This document shows positions 1 to 12,177 of a stretch of 64,000 bases of DNA, in pieces (position 1 is the first letter of the stretch; each line of letters begins with the position of its first letter). Source of the stretch: Kingdonia uniflora (lineage: Eukaryota > Streptophyta > Magnoliopsida > Ranunculales > Circaeasteraceae); contig JACGCM010002132.1 in NCBI GenBank assembly GCA_014058105.1, positions 62,001 through 126,000 on the forward strand, read 5' to 3'. The notes under the pieces are model-generated. The model was not told the DNA's origin. It saw nothing but the letters and a program-made list of their open reading frames with translations, and did not search any database. The translations under genes were made by a program, and so were the position numbers.

Positions 1-2626
1 CAAGAATAGAGACAAACCAGAAGGACTCATCTTTTAAGTATTTCTGCTTAATCCACCTTGACCACAGTGTATTTTTCCCAGAAATAAGATTCCAGATACC
101 CCTCATGATAATAACATCATTAAAATTCTTTAATCTTTTTATGCCTAGGCCCCCTTCAGCTTTTGGTACACAGACATTCTCCCATGCCATACTTGAGATA
201 GCTTTAGTATGGTCTACACCTGCGTAAAGAAATTCTCAAAAAATTCTTTCAATCTTGGTGAGAACACTTTTGGGGAATCCAAAACAAACAACCCAATAAA
301 CAGTATAACTTTGAAGGATTGTTCTGATCAATTCCAGCCTTCCTCCATAGGATAGATACTTGTTTTTCCAATTCAAAACTTTTTTTGTCATTTTTGTGAC
401 CAATGGATCACAGTTTTTATCAGAAATTTTTGAAGAGATTAGGGGCAGGCCCAAATACCTTTTAAAGTTATCCTCTTTAAAGTGAAGCACTTCACAAATA
501 TCTGACTACATGCCTTCATTAATGGATCTAGAAAGAAAATGGAGCTCTTCTGGGGGTTAATCTTTAGTCCTGAGATTGCAGCAAATTCTTCTATGATCAA
601 CTTTGTGTTTGTGGCCCCCTCTACTGAAGTTTTAAGGCAGAGAAGCACATCATCAGCAAACAATAAATGTGAGATGTTTGAAGACTTGCAATTTGGGTAA
701 ACTGAAATCTTTTATCCATTACTGCTTTATTTAGAAGTTTCGTAAAAGGTTGCATTGCAATGACAAATAGGTAGGGGGATAGTGGATCCCCCTGCCTTAT
801 CCTTTTACTGCTCTTGAAAAATCCCATTATCAGCCCATTTATATCAATCTTAAAGTAAGGGGAGGTTATGCAGATCTCAATCCAATTGATGAAAGAATTG
901 GAAAACTCCATAGCTCTTAAAACATGAATCAGATAGGACCATCTTACTGAATCAAAAGCTTTATGAACATCTATCTTCAACATCATTCTATCAACTCCAT
1001 TAACTCTATCAAAACCCCTTACCAATTCTTGAGCTAACAAAATATTGTCTTGTATCGCTCTTCCTTTTATAAATGCTGACTGACAGGGATCAATAAGCTC
1101 ATCCATCAACTTTCTCATTCTTAGAGCCAAAAGTTTTGTGATAAATTTATATATCACATTGCACAAAGATATGGGCCTAAAATTTGCAAATGTCCCTGGG
1201 TTAGGTTTCTTTGGGATGAGCTTGAGGATTTTGATGTTAACTTCCTTTAACAGTTGAGATTTTCTTAAAAAACTCAGGATTGCTTTTATAACTTCAGTCC
1301 CCACTATATCCTAGCAACACTTGTAGAAATGTACATTATAACCATTTATACCAGGTGCTTTGTCATCCTTCTCATTAAATACCATCTCTCTAATCTCTGC
1401 AGCTGTGAAATCTTTAACTAGTGATCCAACTTGTTGTTGAGTAATCCTATTTGAGTAGTAAATATCATAGTCAACTCTGTCATTTCTATCTGTAAGGAGG
1501 TCTGTGTAGAAATCCACTGCTTCCATATGTATTTTTTCAGGAGTATCTGCCAAAGTACCATCTCTACATTCAATTTGGGTAATATGGTTCTTCCTCTTTC
1601 TTTCTTGCATAAACTGGTGAAAAAAATGTGTATTTGAGTCCCCCAAGGATAACCAGTCACACCTTGACTTTTGTTTCATATCCATCTCCTCTTGTAACAG
1701 TAACTTATTTAGGATCATTTTCTCTTCTCATAATATCATCATCTATAATAGGAATGACAGCAATCTCCTCTTGCACCTGTTCTAGATCCTTTATAGCAGT
1801 CTCAACCCCAATATGAATGTTACCATAAGTGTCTTTCTTCCACCTAATCAAATCTTGTTTCAAGATCTTTAACTTTTGAGATAAGACAAACATTGGTGTA
1901 CCTTGGATTCTGCAGCTCCATGAGCTTCTTACAACCTCCATAAAATATGGATGAAGGGTCCAAGAGTTAGTGAACCTAAAAGGGGCTTTAGGTCTTGTAG
2001 GTTTCTCCAAAATAGTAATGTAGGCAGGAGCATGATCTGAAATCCCAAAAGCCATGAAGTTTACTACAGAAATAGGGAAGGTACTATTCCATTATGAATT
2101 CACTAATACTCTGTCTAACTTAGAAAAGATTTTGGTAGGATCAGAGTGATAGTTTGTCCATGTATACTTATTTTCTTTCCATTTCAAATCTGATAGTTGT
2201 AGATCAGCAATGAGGGATCTAAGAGGAAGCATTTCTGTCTTACTAACAGGATCACCACCCTTCTTCTCATTATTATATGTGATGGAGTTGATATCTCTAG
2301 ATATAATCCAAGGAAGATTATCAGAGTTTGGCATAACTTTCAAATATTCCCAGAGATCTCTTCTTTCCCTAGAGCTATTAGAAGCATAAACGCATGATAG
2401 AAGGAGACTCTTTGTAGATGTTGTAATGATGACTTTCACAATAATAGCTTGATCAGATTTGGATACAAGGTGAACCTCTAATATATCAGTGTCCCATAAA
2501 AGCATTATTCCAACTTGCTGCAATAAACTGATGAACCTTATCAACTTTATCCACTTTGACCTTGTTCCCAATCAATCCTATAAGAGCTAACTTATTAACT
2601 TTAATGCTGGATCTTATTTCTCTTTG
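1..2626 (-). pseudogene. LINE-1-type ORF2 (endonuclease/RT), main part
   Basis: ORF2 of a plant L1-like LINE: an APE-type endonuclease nicks target DNA and a reverse transcriptase copies the LINE RNA there. Read right to left, the endonuclease remnant runs from about 2626 to 2092 (the GDFN motif has become SRDIN near 2300). The RT follows at about 1718-440, with the palm motif KIDVHKAFDSV near 975 and the catalytic FADD near 650-660. The thumb (KYLGLPL-like, near 450) and the sequence before the zinc finger (MAWENVCVPKAEGGLGIKRL, near 110-165) continue off the left edge. The frame is broken by several stops and shifts, for example at about 2490, 1310 and 240. The Glu of the usual LxETK endonuclease motif appears lost (LIGNKVK). 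The 5' end of this ORF lies at 5707-5752, beyond the inserted solo LTR. This copy is dead. Assignment to plant L1 is firm, the subfamily is not. Confidence 0.93.
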
Positions 2627-3179
2627 TGTAATGACCCATATTTTTGTATATATATATAGTATCATTTATATACTCATCACATTGTCACTCTGCATATTCC
2701 TGTATATATATTGCCACTCTCATGTTCTTATACTTTAAGCATTCCACATAATTATTCCAAATCCATTATGCATCCAACTATTTCCTTTTGTATCCTTTGT
2801 ATATGGATTTGGACAGGTTTGACATTTGATTTCCTTTCAGTAACTTCTATATGTTAGAGCGGATTAGGATGTGTTGGCACTTGGAAAATCCTGTGTGGGT
2901 TGGTGATAATGTTTTGCTGTAGTGTGGTGATGTGTATGTGATTCAGTAGATTTTGGGTTAGCTTGCGAATTTTTGGGAATTTTCATTGGATAGCTTCCTT
3001 TTACCAACTGTTCAGAATTTGGAACATTTCTTCTGTTATGTTAAAATTCCAACTAACTATTTATGTTCGAACATGAATGCCTTATGCTTGAATATGGGAC
3101 GTGTTTAGATGACCAAGTTGGGTTTTTAAGTGATTCTTAGACGTCAGTGATACCTCGAGATACGTATTTTTACTTCCCT

Positions 3180-3187
3180 TATAAATA
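3180..3187 (+). promoter_or_regulatory. TATA box of the solo LTR
   Basis: TATAAATA about 550 bases into the LTR, followed by AT-poor leader-like sequence. It is the likely core promoter (U3/R border) of the lost retrotransposon. Confidence 0.6.
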
Positions 3188-3439
3188 ACCAAATCCTTCA
3201 TTATCAAATCATCATTCTTCACCCTCAGACGAAATTGACTCAATCCCTCCTTCTAAATTCCTTCCCTCTTGGACGATTGAGGCCGTAATTACTACACCTA
3301 GTTGTCAATTATCATCCGTGATTGCTAGCGATCTTCGCGGAGCCACGGCGTGGAAAGAATTGTTCTCCCGCTCGTTAATTCGTCGTCGTCTTTTGCCGGA
3401 CTCGGCCATTCTTTCCCCGTGATTTCTGTTGCTGATTTC

Positions 3440-3712
3440 GGTACTAGGGTGCTGATTTCAGATTATTGGGTATACTATTGTATGATTTCAGATTATTGGG
3501 TATACTAGGGTACTGATTTTAGATTATTGGGTATACTATAGTATGATTTCAGATTATTGGGTATACTAGGGTACTGATTTCAAATTATTGGGTATACTAG
3601 GGTGCTAATTTCAGATTATTGGGTATACTATTGTATGATTTCAGATTATTGGGTATACTATTGTATGATTTTAGATTATTGGGTATACTATTGTATGATT
3701 TCAGTGGTTGGG
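3440..3712 (+). repeat. ~30 bp tandem array in the solo LTR
   Basis: About nine head-to-tail copies of a 30-31 base unit built around GATTATTGGGTATACTA and TATGATTTCA, differing by one to three bases. The array lies downstream of the TATA box. There are no spacers, so this is not CRISPR-like. Confidence 0.9.
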
Positions 3713-4685
3713 TGAAAACCATAGCTTAGGGTTTGTGATTGGAGAATGTATTGGGGTTGTTTTTGATATCGGAGTGTATTTAATTTCAAGTTTTGGTTTC
3801 AACGGACGTATGGACTAATTTGGGCGGTGTTGTGGAGGACGGGTGGTCCGGTAACTTAATTGCGGGACTCTTTTGTGTTGGATACGAGTTGCTTAATTCC
3901 CCGAGTTCGCTTTTATCAGGCGAGTGTCCCTTCGAGTCTGAATTCTTTACTAGTATTGCCTATGTTAATGTAGAATGACTATTAGGATGTAGTATAGATT
4001 TATTCTCCTTGTTAAGGTAGTTATTACCGGTGATTAGATATGTTAGCTTAGTTGTTTAGTTATATGCATCGGACTTCAAGGACGGGTTAAAAATTGTTAC
4101 GCTAGTTCTCGCGGCTTTGTCCTTGAACCTTGATAGCGTAACTACTCTTGACTCATCCTAGGAGTCGATTATCAGCTGAATTTAGTATTTAAACACTCGT
4201 AAAGCTGTGGCTCTATATATTAGTGTTGTAGTTTTGCATGTTGTGTATTCCTGTGGTTTGGTCCTGGAATACTGGTTATTCCTTTAAGATTAGTATTATT
4301 ATTGATGCTGTGACTGTTAAGTCACTATACATTCGGGTATCGGCGTTGTGACAGCTTAGTCACTGAACGTCAACTGGATATTAGTCATTATTTATCTAAT
4401 ATTTTAATGTTGTGACTAGGAACTAGTCACTGTTCATTGGTGGTTTGATATAGTGATGGGTTAGTCACTGTCCATCTGGTTATTGACATGTGATCAGTAA
4501 GATGCTGGCCATAGGGTTAAAATTGTGACTAAGTCACTATTTATCAGTTGTAGGAGTAATTACCATTTTCTTTTGTTGGTAGTTATCCTAAGTGCGTATG
4601 CCAGGTTATCGGCTGTAATGTTTTGATCTCAGATGGATCTATTTTGAATCAATAGGATCCTTAGATCGGGTCAAAGTTTTAGAGG

Positions 4686-4968
4686 TAAAGATATGGTTGA
4701 AATAGTTCTCCTGGTGCCCAGTCTTATTCTGTGAAGAGAGATATGGTTGGATACTATTTCCTGGTGCCCAGTCTTATCCTGTGAGGTGAAGGTATGGTTG
4801 GAATAGTTCTCCTGGTGCCCAGTCTTATCCTGCTAGGAAAGATATGGTTGAATACTATTTCCTGGTGCCCAATCTTCTCCTGCGAGTGAGGTTATGCTTG
4901 GATACTATCATACACAATTAGGATGGTATGAGATCTCTCACCTGGTGCCCAGACTTCTACTGCGAGGT
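4686..4968 (+). repeat. ~50 bp tandem array in the solo LTR
   Basis: Four to five copies of a unit of about 50 bases containing GGTTG(A/G)ATA...CCTGGTGCCCAGTCTTATCCTG. Units alternate between a GAATAGTTCT and a GATACTATTT variant, suggesting duplication of a 100-base dimer. The last unit is interrupted by about 30 extra bases. Confidence 0.85.
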
Positions 4969-5706
4969 TGGAACACCTATGTTATCCTCGGTCGAGTCTG
5001 TTTTGCATATCCGAACCCTTGCATCCAAAGATGAGCTCTCATATGTACGAGTCCTTGCATTAACGGCTGACTAATCAATTATTATAAGATTAAGTCCATC
5101 GATTTGTCTTTATACATCTCTCCAGCATCAAAATTCTGCATCAGCATATCACTTACTATCATATGATATAAATCTGTGCTTGTAAGACTGTCATTATTTT
5201 GTTTCCTTGCTAATTAGAACTGTTATATTTTGTCACCATGCTTCACAACTTTATATTTACTTATTCTTGTTAGCATTAGTTGTATTAGTTTAACTTTTAG
5301 CCTCGTTGGGTTATAGTGAGTTGTGGTTTGCTCACTCTCGTTGTTTACATTTCAGAGGTGGAGTAGCTGCTGAGTGATTACCGTGACTTTCAGTTGATAT
5401 TAGAGTTTAGATCTTCTGCTACCGTAGGTCTTTTGTTGTATATTGTAGATTAGTTATACTTCGGCTCGGTTGTTGTATAGTTTTGAGATGTTGTTCATAT
5501 TTTAGTTTTGATATGTATATATCTATCTTTTGGCTTCCGCTATTATTTTTACTTGTACTTTGATGAATTGCAATATGTGAAGGACCGAGCCAGAATTTGT
5601 CTACGGCTTGGTTGTTCGTGGGACAACTCTTTTGATTCCCTACCTTCACTCCCTAGGTCCCTGCTGATGATTTTGTTTGAAATCATTGAGACTTTGGGGC
5701 GTGACA

Positions 5707-5752
5707 CTTTGCATCTGGGGCCTATTTAGCCCTCTAACATTCCAAATGAGTG
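5707..5752 (-). pseudogene. LINE ORF2 start (endonuclease N-terminus)
   Basis: The first 15 or so codons of the same LINE ORF2, separated from the rest by the solo LTR. The ATG is at 5750-5752 on the minus strand and the hallmark endonuclease start WNVRGLN follows at once. Its frame continues exactly into the minus-strand frame ending at 2626 once the LTR and one copy of the CTTTG duplication are removed (PQMQREIRSS across the joint). The gap to the ORF1 stop at 5839 is about 86 bases, normal for plant L1 elements. Confidence 0.92.
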
Positions 5753-5799
5753 TTTTAACCATTGGAAAACAATTTTTTATTTTGCCCTTTTCCTTCCCT

Positions 5800-6858
5800 C
5801 TTACTTATCCTCAGTCTTTCCTTTTTTTCTGCTGTTTTTTACTTTTTCTTTGCTATCTTCCTTTGATGCTTTGATATTTCTATATCTTGTCTTGAAATAG
5901 TTTCTGTTGGGTACTTTTGCATCTTATATGGTTCCTTGTGTCCATCAGGTTGTCTTCTTATATTAACAGGCATATGTGAATTTGATCCTGACTGGCTTGA
6001 CTCTGATGGGGACATTGCAGAATTTGGAGTGATGTGTTCTGTGTCCTCATCTTGAAGAATTTGTGAAGTATTATCCCCTCCCTGTTGCATACTTAACTTC
6101 TTGCTATTATTTATACTTTGTACTTTGGACCAATCACTTTCTTCCCCTGTAGCTATCACTGTATTTGCATCTGAATTTCTTTGGGGAGTTTCTGAAGCAC
6201 ATGCTCTTTCTGATTATCAATATTAGCTGTATTCTGTTTTTCTGCATTTGTATTGTCTAGTTGCTTTTTATATAGCTGTACCTCTTTTTTCCTCCAGACC
6301 TGTTGAACCTCCTCTTTATATCTTTCAGGCTTTATCTATTGTGTACAGTAAATTTGATAGTGCCCAAAAGAGCTGCATCTTGTACAGCTTGATGGTTTCC
6401 ATGGATATTCAACATATACCTCAATTAGCATTCCATCTCCCCTATCAACAAGTACTGATTGTGGTAAATGTGATCCTCGGGTGATTTCTACACATACCTT
6501 TACAAAATTCAATCTAGTATAATTCTCAGTAGCAATATCCAAGTATAATGGTTCTCCAATGGCACTAGCAATGTATCCAAGAGCCTTATGAGTACAATAA
6601 TGCTTTGGCAAGTTCATAAGCTTCACCCAGATTGGAATTTTTTCAATTTTTTCATCTTCAATGTAAGCAAATAGACTCCATTTCTAAATTTTCAAGTATT
6701 TATCCCCCACATGTCAAGGTCCTCCTTGTAGTACCTTATCTCTTTCTTTATGATCACCAAAAGTAAAGAAGAAGATTGAATCTTTTCTAGATATAGCAAG
6801 AGATCCTTTAATATCCCAAATCTCTTTAATTTTATCTCTAACAACATAGAAAGGAACA
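5800..6858 (-). pseudogene. LINE ORF1 (DUF4283 + CCHC), 3' part
   Basis: The nucleic-acid-binding ORF1 protein of the same LINE. Read right to left it shows the second half of a DUF4283 domain (VPFYVVRDKIKEIW at 6857-6815, then GSLAISRKDSIFFFTFGD and DKVLQGGP), then a zinc knuckle CTRCSSFGHYQIYC near 6340-6385, then a hydrophilic tail ending at a stop at 5839. At least one stop interrupts it (TGA where GGPW is expected, near 6715), and there is a frameshift before 6626. The front half is at 19387-19899, across the Helitron. Confidence 0.9.
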
Positions 6859-7199
6859 TCTATACTACTAAAGGAATAGCTATGTCATGAGAATAAATCT
6901 CGGCTGTTGATCATCCTACCCTACACATGTTGAGAAAAATATATGCTTTAGTTTATAACACAGCCATTAGATCATGAGTGTTATTTACTCAACTCTCGCA
7001 ATTTTTTTAATCCTAAAATACCCCCATTTCGTATGTACCAAATCCCATCCAAAATAGGCATCTCAATCGTAATTAGGTTATGAAATAAGGGTCATTTTTA
7101 GAAGTTCAGCCCATAAATTTTCGTATATACGAAATTAGGGGTAGATTGGGAATTTTAAATACGAAATCAGGGTCATTTCTGTAAATCTTCTGCTAAACA

Positions 7200-7530
7200 T
7201 ATCGTCTCTCCCAACGAACCAAAACTCCTCTCTTCCAAACCCACCAAAACTCCTCTCTCCTCTATTCCAAACCAAACCCACCAAGCTCCCCTCTCCTCTC
7301 TTCTAAACCATACGGTGATACTCGGTGTGCAAGAACGATCAGCTAGACACTCTCTAGTTCAAATTCAAATAGTACCTCTGCTCAGTGATTCTATTTTGTT
7401 TTCTAGGGTTTTGTTTCATCAAAGTTTTCAAAATCAGATCAACTGATGTAATCACCACTAAACTCCTCTCTTCCAAAGCAAACCCACCAAACTCTTCTCT
7501 TCCAAACCCTAGCTTGTAAGTGGATTGCTG
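7200..7530 (+). repeat. CT-rich degenerate repeats near the Helitron 5' end
   Basis: CT-rich stretch in which phrases such as AAACTCCTCTCTTCCAAACC and CCCACCAA recur several times. It resembles a pyrimidine-rich 5' leader of a captured plant gene. The preceding part (6875-7200) holds no gene; a GTATACGAAAT/ATTTCGTAT-like motif occurs twice there. Confidence 0.5.
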
Positions 7531-8165
7531 AATTCGAGAACATCACAATTTTGTTGGGAATTGTTACTTATGTTTGATTGGAGAGCCCACAAAATACAAG
7601 TGAGATATCAAACCCTATTACCCCTTTTATTGCTAATATATAACCCTCTCCCAGTCTCTCTGTAATCTCTGCCTATCACTCAGTATCAAATTTCAAGAGC
7701 AACAGGTAAATGGCGATATATTTCGTTTTACGCAAAGTTTGTGATTTTTACTTTAATTGTAAATAAAAAAAGTATTAAATTTCTTGTTTCAATAGAATTG
7801 GAGAAAAATGCACAAATCCAACACAGAGAGCGGAGAGCTTATATTGGTATATCTTGTACTTTGATGCATTAATTTACAGTTGTTAGCTGTTACTGATGGA
7901 TTCAATTGTATATCGATCCATAAATGTGTTAATGCATTTTCATCAAATTTGTTACTTATATATCATGAGTTAATCTATTTTTACCAAAAAAAAAAATTGA
8001 GAATCTTTTTCGTAAAATATGTTTGCCAAGGAGTCTTGTTAGTTTAATCTAAACACTTTCGTGAAGCAAGGCCTCAGATTCTGTGCTTTAGGTTACTATG
8101 TTTTATGTTCTGGCCTAGATTTTTGTGATTCTCCTAGTGATATTATTGGTCCATTATTCATGCAG

Positions 8166-8208
8166 ATTGATGGGAAAGATGATGAGAAGATAGATGAATC
8201 TGACGGTA
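8166..8208 (+). pseudogene. Short acidic exon-like segment in the Helitron
   Basis: An acceptor-like TTCATGCAG ends at 8165 and a donor-like GTATGA starts at 8209. Between them an open frame reads IDGKDDEKIDESD. It probably belongs with the coiled-coil exon at 8455. The parent gene is not recognised. Confidence 0.35.
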
Positions 8209-8454
8209 TGATTTGCAATCCCTTTTTTGAGTTATATATTAATCAATTTGGAAACTGCGATTTTATCAGTGGGGAATCGCGGAGCAAGATTCGATGTGCT
8301 TAAATCTGGGAACCAAGTATGATAATGTACACAACCATTTTTTACCTCCCACAGTACGTACGTGTCTTTAATATGCCCATAAATGACAGCCTGGTATGAT
8401 CATATTGATATGATTTACTTTTCTTTTCTTCTCTCTATTTTTAATTGCAATTAG

Positions 8455-8597
8455 AGATTTCTGTTCCAATTGAAAAATATCAGGTGCGTGATATTGATAG
8501 CAAGTACTTGGCACTAACGAGTAAGTTGGACTATGCGAAAAACAAGCTTGGGGAGATAACAGATAGTAAATCAAGAACTCTTTTGAATAACAACAAG
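8455..8597 (+). pseudogene. Coiled-coil exon captured by the Helitron
   Basis: A 143-base open segment bounded by a polypyrimidine tract plus TTAG and by AAG/GTATGC, both good splice signals. It encodes a charged, heptad-like stretch (SKYLALTSKLDYAKNKLGEI and onwards) that would form a coiled coil. No start or stop belongs to it, so it is an internal exon of an unknown plant gene. It lies in plus orientation like the other captured pieces. The 1 kb downstream (8600-9570) shows no convincing coding sequence. Confidence 0.45.
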
Positions 8598-9577
8598 GTA
8601 TGCTCATTACGTGATATCGAACAAATTAACTTTGATTTAATTAGGTAAAAGATGGACCTACCTAGCAGCCCTCCCTTGATCCTCTCTCCAGTCCTTATAT
8701 TAATTTTACTGCAAAATGTCAGCTCTCTCTTAAGGTCCATATTTGCATGTCTACTGACTTCGATCTCCTCGTATGTGTTAGTAGTCTGTTGACACTAGTT
8801 AGTAGCATATACATTTGAAAGCCTTTCTTGGACTTCAGATAAGTTTGTTTTATTTTGTGTTCACTGCGTTTCTTTACTCTGAAACTAGCCTACATGGTGT
8901 ATCCAAATGGATTTGCATCATATAGTTGATTTTAACCAAGAATTCCCAAAATAAGTCATCCGTGTTAAAAACCATTTACTTATCCTACAAAAAGAAAGAA
9001 GAAAAGGAAACTTGATATGTTCATGTCACATAACATAAGTTGTCCTTCCATCGAAAGGATTCTTCTAGGAGTTTTGTAGTTCAAACTCATACTTTTCACA
9101 GTCTTCTGGATTTACTGTTCTCAGAGTTCCAAACCATGAACTAAAACTCTACCTTGATTAATGTCTATTCGCTGAACAAGAAGATGATCACCAAACCGCT
9201 GACCTGTTCCTTTGTTCAAGGGCTGGCCTCCCATTTTTTTTAGCTCCTTCCTGTGTGAGTGTAAGAGTTTACTGAGGCTGGCGCTCACCTTCCCTTGCGT
9301 AAATAGGGGCTATATGATAGTATATCCTTATACTTAATACCTGCACCCTTAGTTCATAAGTTATTGTACTTTTAGCTAATACATTTAAAATCTACACGCT
9401 TAAACTCAAACGGCGCTACACTGCGCGCCTGTAGTAAAGCCGCGTGTCTTCACGACAGACGCCTCAAAACCGAGTCTCATTCTCGTCAACTTCATTATGC
9501 TTTTGAGTATCACATCAGGCACTATTGGAGATAGTCTCAAGTAGAAAGCTCTTCTCATAAACCTCACTCTAAAATCT

Positions 9578-10370
9578 TATTCTCTGTTTTAAGCTCTTCC
9601 TTGAGGAAGAATAGAGATTTCTTGGTATAATTTACTTTTTATTGCTAATTAAATTGTTTTATGATCTGGGTTTGTGTTTTTAATGGTGGGGTTTCTTTAT
9701 TGTGATTGAATTTTGAGTCTTTATTATCAGGGTTGTATCGTGTTTGGGTATGAAAAATAACAGAGTTTGCAGGTTTAAAAATAGTTTTGATTCGAGGTTG
9801 TTTGAATTTGTGTGGGTATGGTTTTGTACAAAATGGGGTGGTGTTGTTAGTGTCAAATGTTTAAATTGAATTGAGATGTTTGTTCTTTGTTGAGGTTTAT
9901 TGGAAGAGATTTGTGTTTGATCTTTGTTGTTTTGATTTGGGTCCAATTATAGAGATAAAAAGCTTTTATATGTAGAGTTAAGCTTGATTTGATTGGAAAA
10001 AATACATCTTTTTCGAGCTTTATTTTTCTCTTTATGAGTAAAGATTGTGTTTTTACTTCTTTGAATTTGTCATACCCAATGGGTATGAACCTGTACATAA
10101 ATGGGTTTAATCCTATGTTCTTATGTATTATGTAGATATTGGAAGAGATTTGTGTTTCATATTTGTTATTTTGGTTCAAGTCTATTTAGGTGTATTTAAG
10201 AGCTAAGATACTTTTAAGTTAGAGTAAGACATATGTTGGATTATTGCATATTTAAAGCTAATTAGAGAACCCGAGAGCCGAGAGGGGTTTAATGAGTTGA
10301 TGATGGTTTAGAATAAGAAGATGATTTAATTTGTTGATGGAGAATGAGAAAGAACGGGATGAAGGAGGGG
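9578..10370 (+). repeat. Direct repeat, copy A (upstream of the PMD pseudogene)
   Basis: About 790 bases, very similar (mostly single-base changes and short indels) to 12178-12965 in the same orientation. Shared landmarks are CAAGCTCTTCCTTGA at the start, GTCATACCCAATGGGTATGAAC in the middle, and ATGGAGAATGAGAAAGAACGGGATGAAGG at the end. The copies diverge just after GGGGATT. The ends are not TG...CA, so these are not LTRs. It probably contains the promoter and leader of the PMD gene. Confidence 0.85.
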
Positions 10371-10374
10371 ATTA

Positions 10375-12112
10375 GTGATGGCTAAAGGTGGTGATGGAAA
10401 GTGGGGCCTGATTGTGATAGAAGAGAGGGATGAACACATGGTGTCCCACATTGGGGCGAACACACTTAGACCTGCTAGATTTCTCAGACCTTCAGTGACC
10501 CACTTTGAAAAAGAGGCTAAATTTCCTAGTTTGTGTGGGATCTTAGCTTATACCGGGAAAAAATGGGATTTTTTTGATGTTCAATGCAAGGGGTGGAAAA
10601 ACCCACAGAAGAAATGGAAGCAATGGGTGGATCAAATGTGTGAGATTTACGGAGAAATGTGGAAGGTAACGGGTATTTACGATGCGATTATTGGTTCAAC
10701 TTATGAAATTAAGAAGGATAGAGAAATGGTGCTTGGGTTAGTAGAGTGGTGGTGTCCAAAGACTAATACATTTGTGTTTCCTTGGGGGGAAGTGACAATT
10801 ACGCTCGAGGATGTGATGCTTATCGGGGGATTATCAGTCCTTGGGAAACTTGTGACGACTTGTCTTTCAGGAGACTTGGTAAATATAGAAGATGAGATGA
10901 TCAAACAGTTCAGAATTTGCTATAAGTCCAAGTGGAAAAAAGTTCATCATAGTGCTTGGATGAATCAGTTTATGGGGAACAATTTAGAGTTGGAGCATGT
11001 TGCCTTTCTTGCATTTTGGTTGTCTAGGTTCGTATTTCACGCATACCCTGAAGATATTATATGTAAAAAGGTCTTCCCTGTTGCTATTCGTTTGGCTCAA
11101 GGGATACGGATAGCTTTTGCGCCGGCTGTATTTGCAAGTATCTATAGAGACTTGCGAGTTTTGATAAATCATGTTTTCAACAATACTGGCACTCTTTGTG
11201 TTTGGGCACCATTCCAAATTATGCAGATTTGGGCTTACGAACGATTACCTACTTTGAAACCAGAATCAAAGTCCCTTTGACCTGGTGAACCAAGAATGGC
11301 TCGGTGACATAAGTTTAATTCGAGTTTAGATCTTAAGATATTAAGGTTTCACATGAGCTCACCAAAAAACTTTCAAATGCGTCCTTATATGTCCTTTGTG
11401 AAGAACTTGACACAGCCGTCCTTCTGCAAAGAACAAGGAGAGTGGGTATTGGGTAACATAAATACAGAGGAAGAACTGCGTTCATTTTCCCGTTGCATAA
11501 GGCCCTGTGAGCTTGCGGGATTAGATTTTATCGAGCAATATCTCCCACATAGAGTGGGAATACAATTTGGAATGGATCAAGACCTTCCAGGTCATTTTAA
11601 CCGCGTCAATGCAACATCATATGCTGCTTGGAAAACCTATGACAACTTTATCATGACAACTTTATCAGAAATGTTTCCGTCTATATCCCACCCCGTCTTT
11701 TTGAATCAGGTGTCACTATACGACACTTTGAATGGTGGAAACAGATGGGCAACAAGATGTTGAATATATTTTGGCACTAGAAAGTACCTCAAAGAATCTT
11801 GATAAATCATTTATTAAAAAGGAGGTGGATACACTAACTGGACAAAAAGCGAATGAAAATATCTTGGAAGAAGAAATGGATTCAAAAAGTCTTGATATAG
11901 CGTTACCTGAAAAGGGGTCGGATGATCTCCTTGTTCCTCCTAGATTTCTTCCCACAGATAAAGACAAGTTCAAGTTAACACAAATGTATAAGCATGTAAA
12001 GCACAAAAAATCCAGTGCTTTTGCTCATTCTCCTACTGCTCCTTGCTCATTCTCCTACTACTCCAGTAACTTCAGTTCACAATTCACCATCTCCAACTAT
12101 GATTGAAGAATA
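10375..12112 (+). pseudogene. Plant mobile domain (PMD / MAIN-like) pseudogene in the Helitron
   Basis: PMD proteins (MAIN, MAIL1-3 and transposon-borne relatives) are plant nuclear proteins. Their host members act in silencing and genome stability; the biochemical activity is unknown. The long frame 10375-11280 contains the family start (RPARFLRPSV), the core LVEWWCPKTNTFVFPWGEVT...LEDVMLIGGL, and the helical region AFLAFWLSRFVF...AFAPAVFASIYRDL up to IWAYERLP. The frame continues past TGA at 11278 and TGA at 11308 with GEPRMAR and, at 11353-11690, the C-terminal block EQYLPHRVGIQFGMDQDLPG. Two frameshifts near 11700-11740 then break FESGVTIRHFEWWK from an acidic tail (VPPRFLP near 11935). 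Both stops are TGA and could be decayed CGA codons. It sits between the two ~790 bp repeats. Confidence 0.85.
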
Positions 12113-12177
12113 AATCAAACCCTATTACCCCATTTATTTCTAATATATAATCCTCTCTCAGTCTCTCTGTAATATGC

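Larger units (their letters stand above)
2627..5706 (+). mobile_element. Solo LTR, 3,080 bp, inserted in LINE ORF2
   Basis: The element starts TGTAATGACCC and ends GGGGCGTGACA, the TG...CA ends of an LTR, and is flanked on both sides by the 5-base duplication CTTTG (2622-2626 and 5707-5711). No gag, pol, primer-binding site or polypurine tract is present, so it is a solo LTR left by recombination between the two LTRs of a full element. A TATA box (TATAAATA, 3180-3187) gives plus orientation. Two tandem arrays lie inside it. The TGTAATGACCC start and great length resemble Ty3/gypsy chromovirus (Tekay/Del-like) LTRs; that lineage call is an inference. It carries no real coding sequence; the short ORFs inside (3793-3978, 5508-5874) match no family I know. 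Confidence 0.93.

Noticed and set aside
3440..4968. CRISPR-like regular repeats in the solo LTR
   Set aside because: Units are directly adjacent without unique spacers, in plant LTR sequence with a TATA box and 5 bp duplication.
9680..10179. Minus-strand Asn/Thr/His-rich ORFs in repeat copy A (and 12254-12553 in copy B)
   Set aside because: Low-complexity antisense frames that exist only because the repeat is T/G-rich; they differ between the two copies by frameshift.
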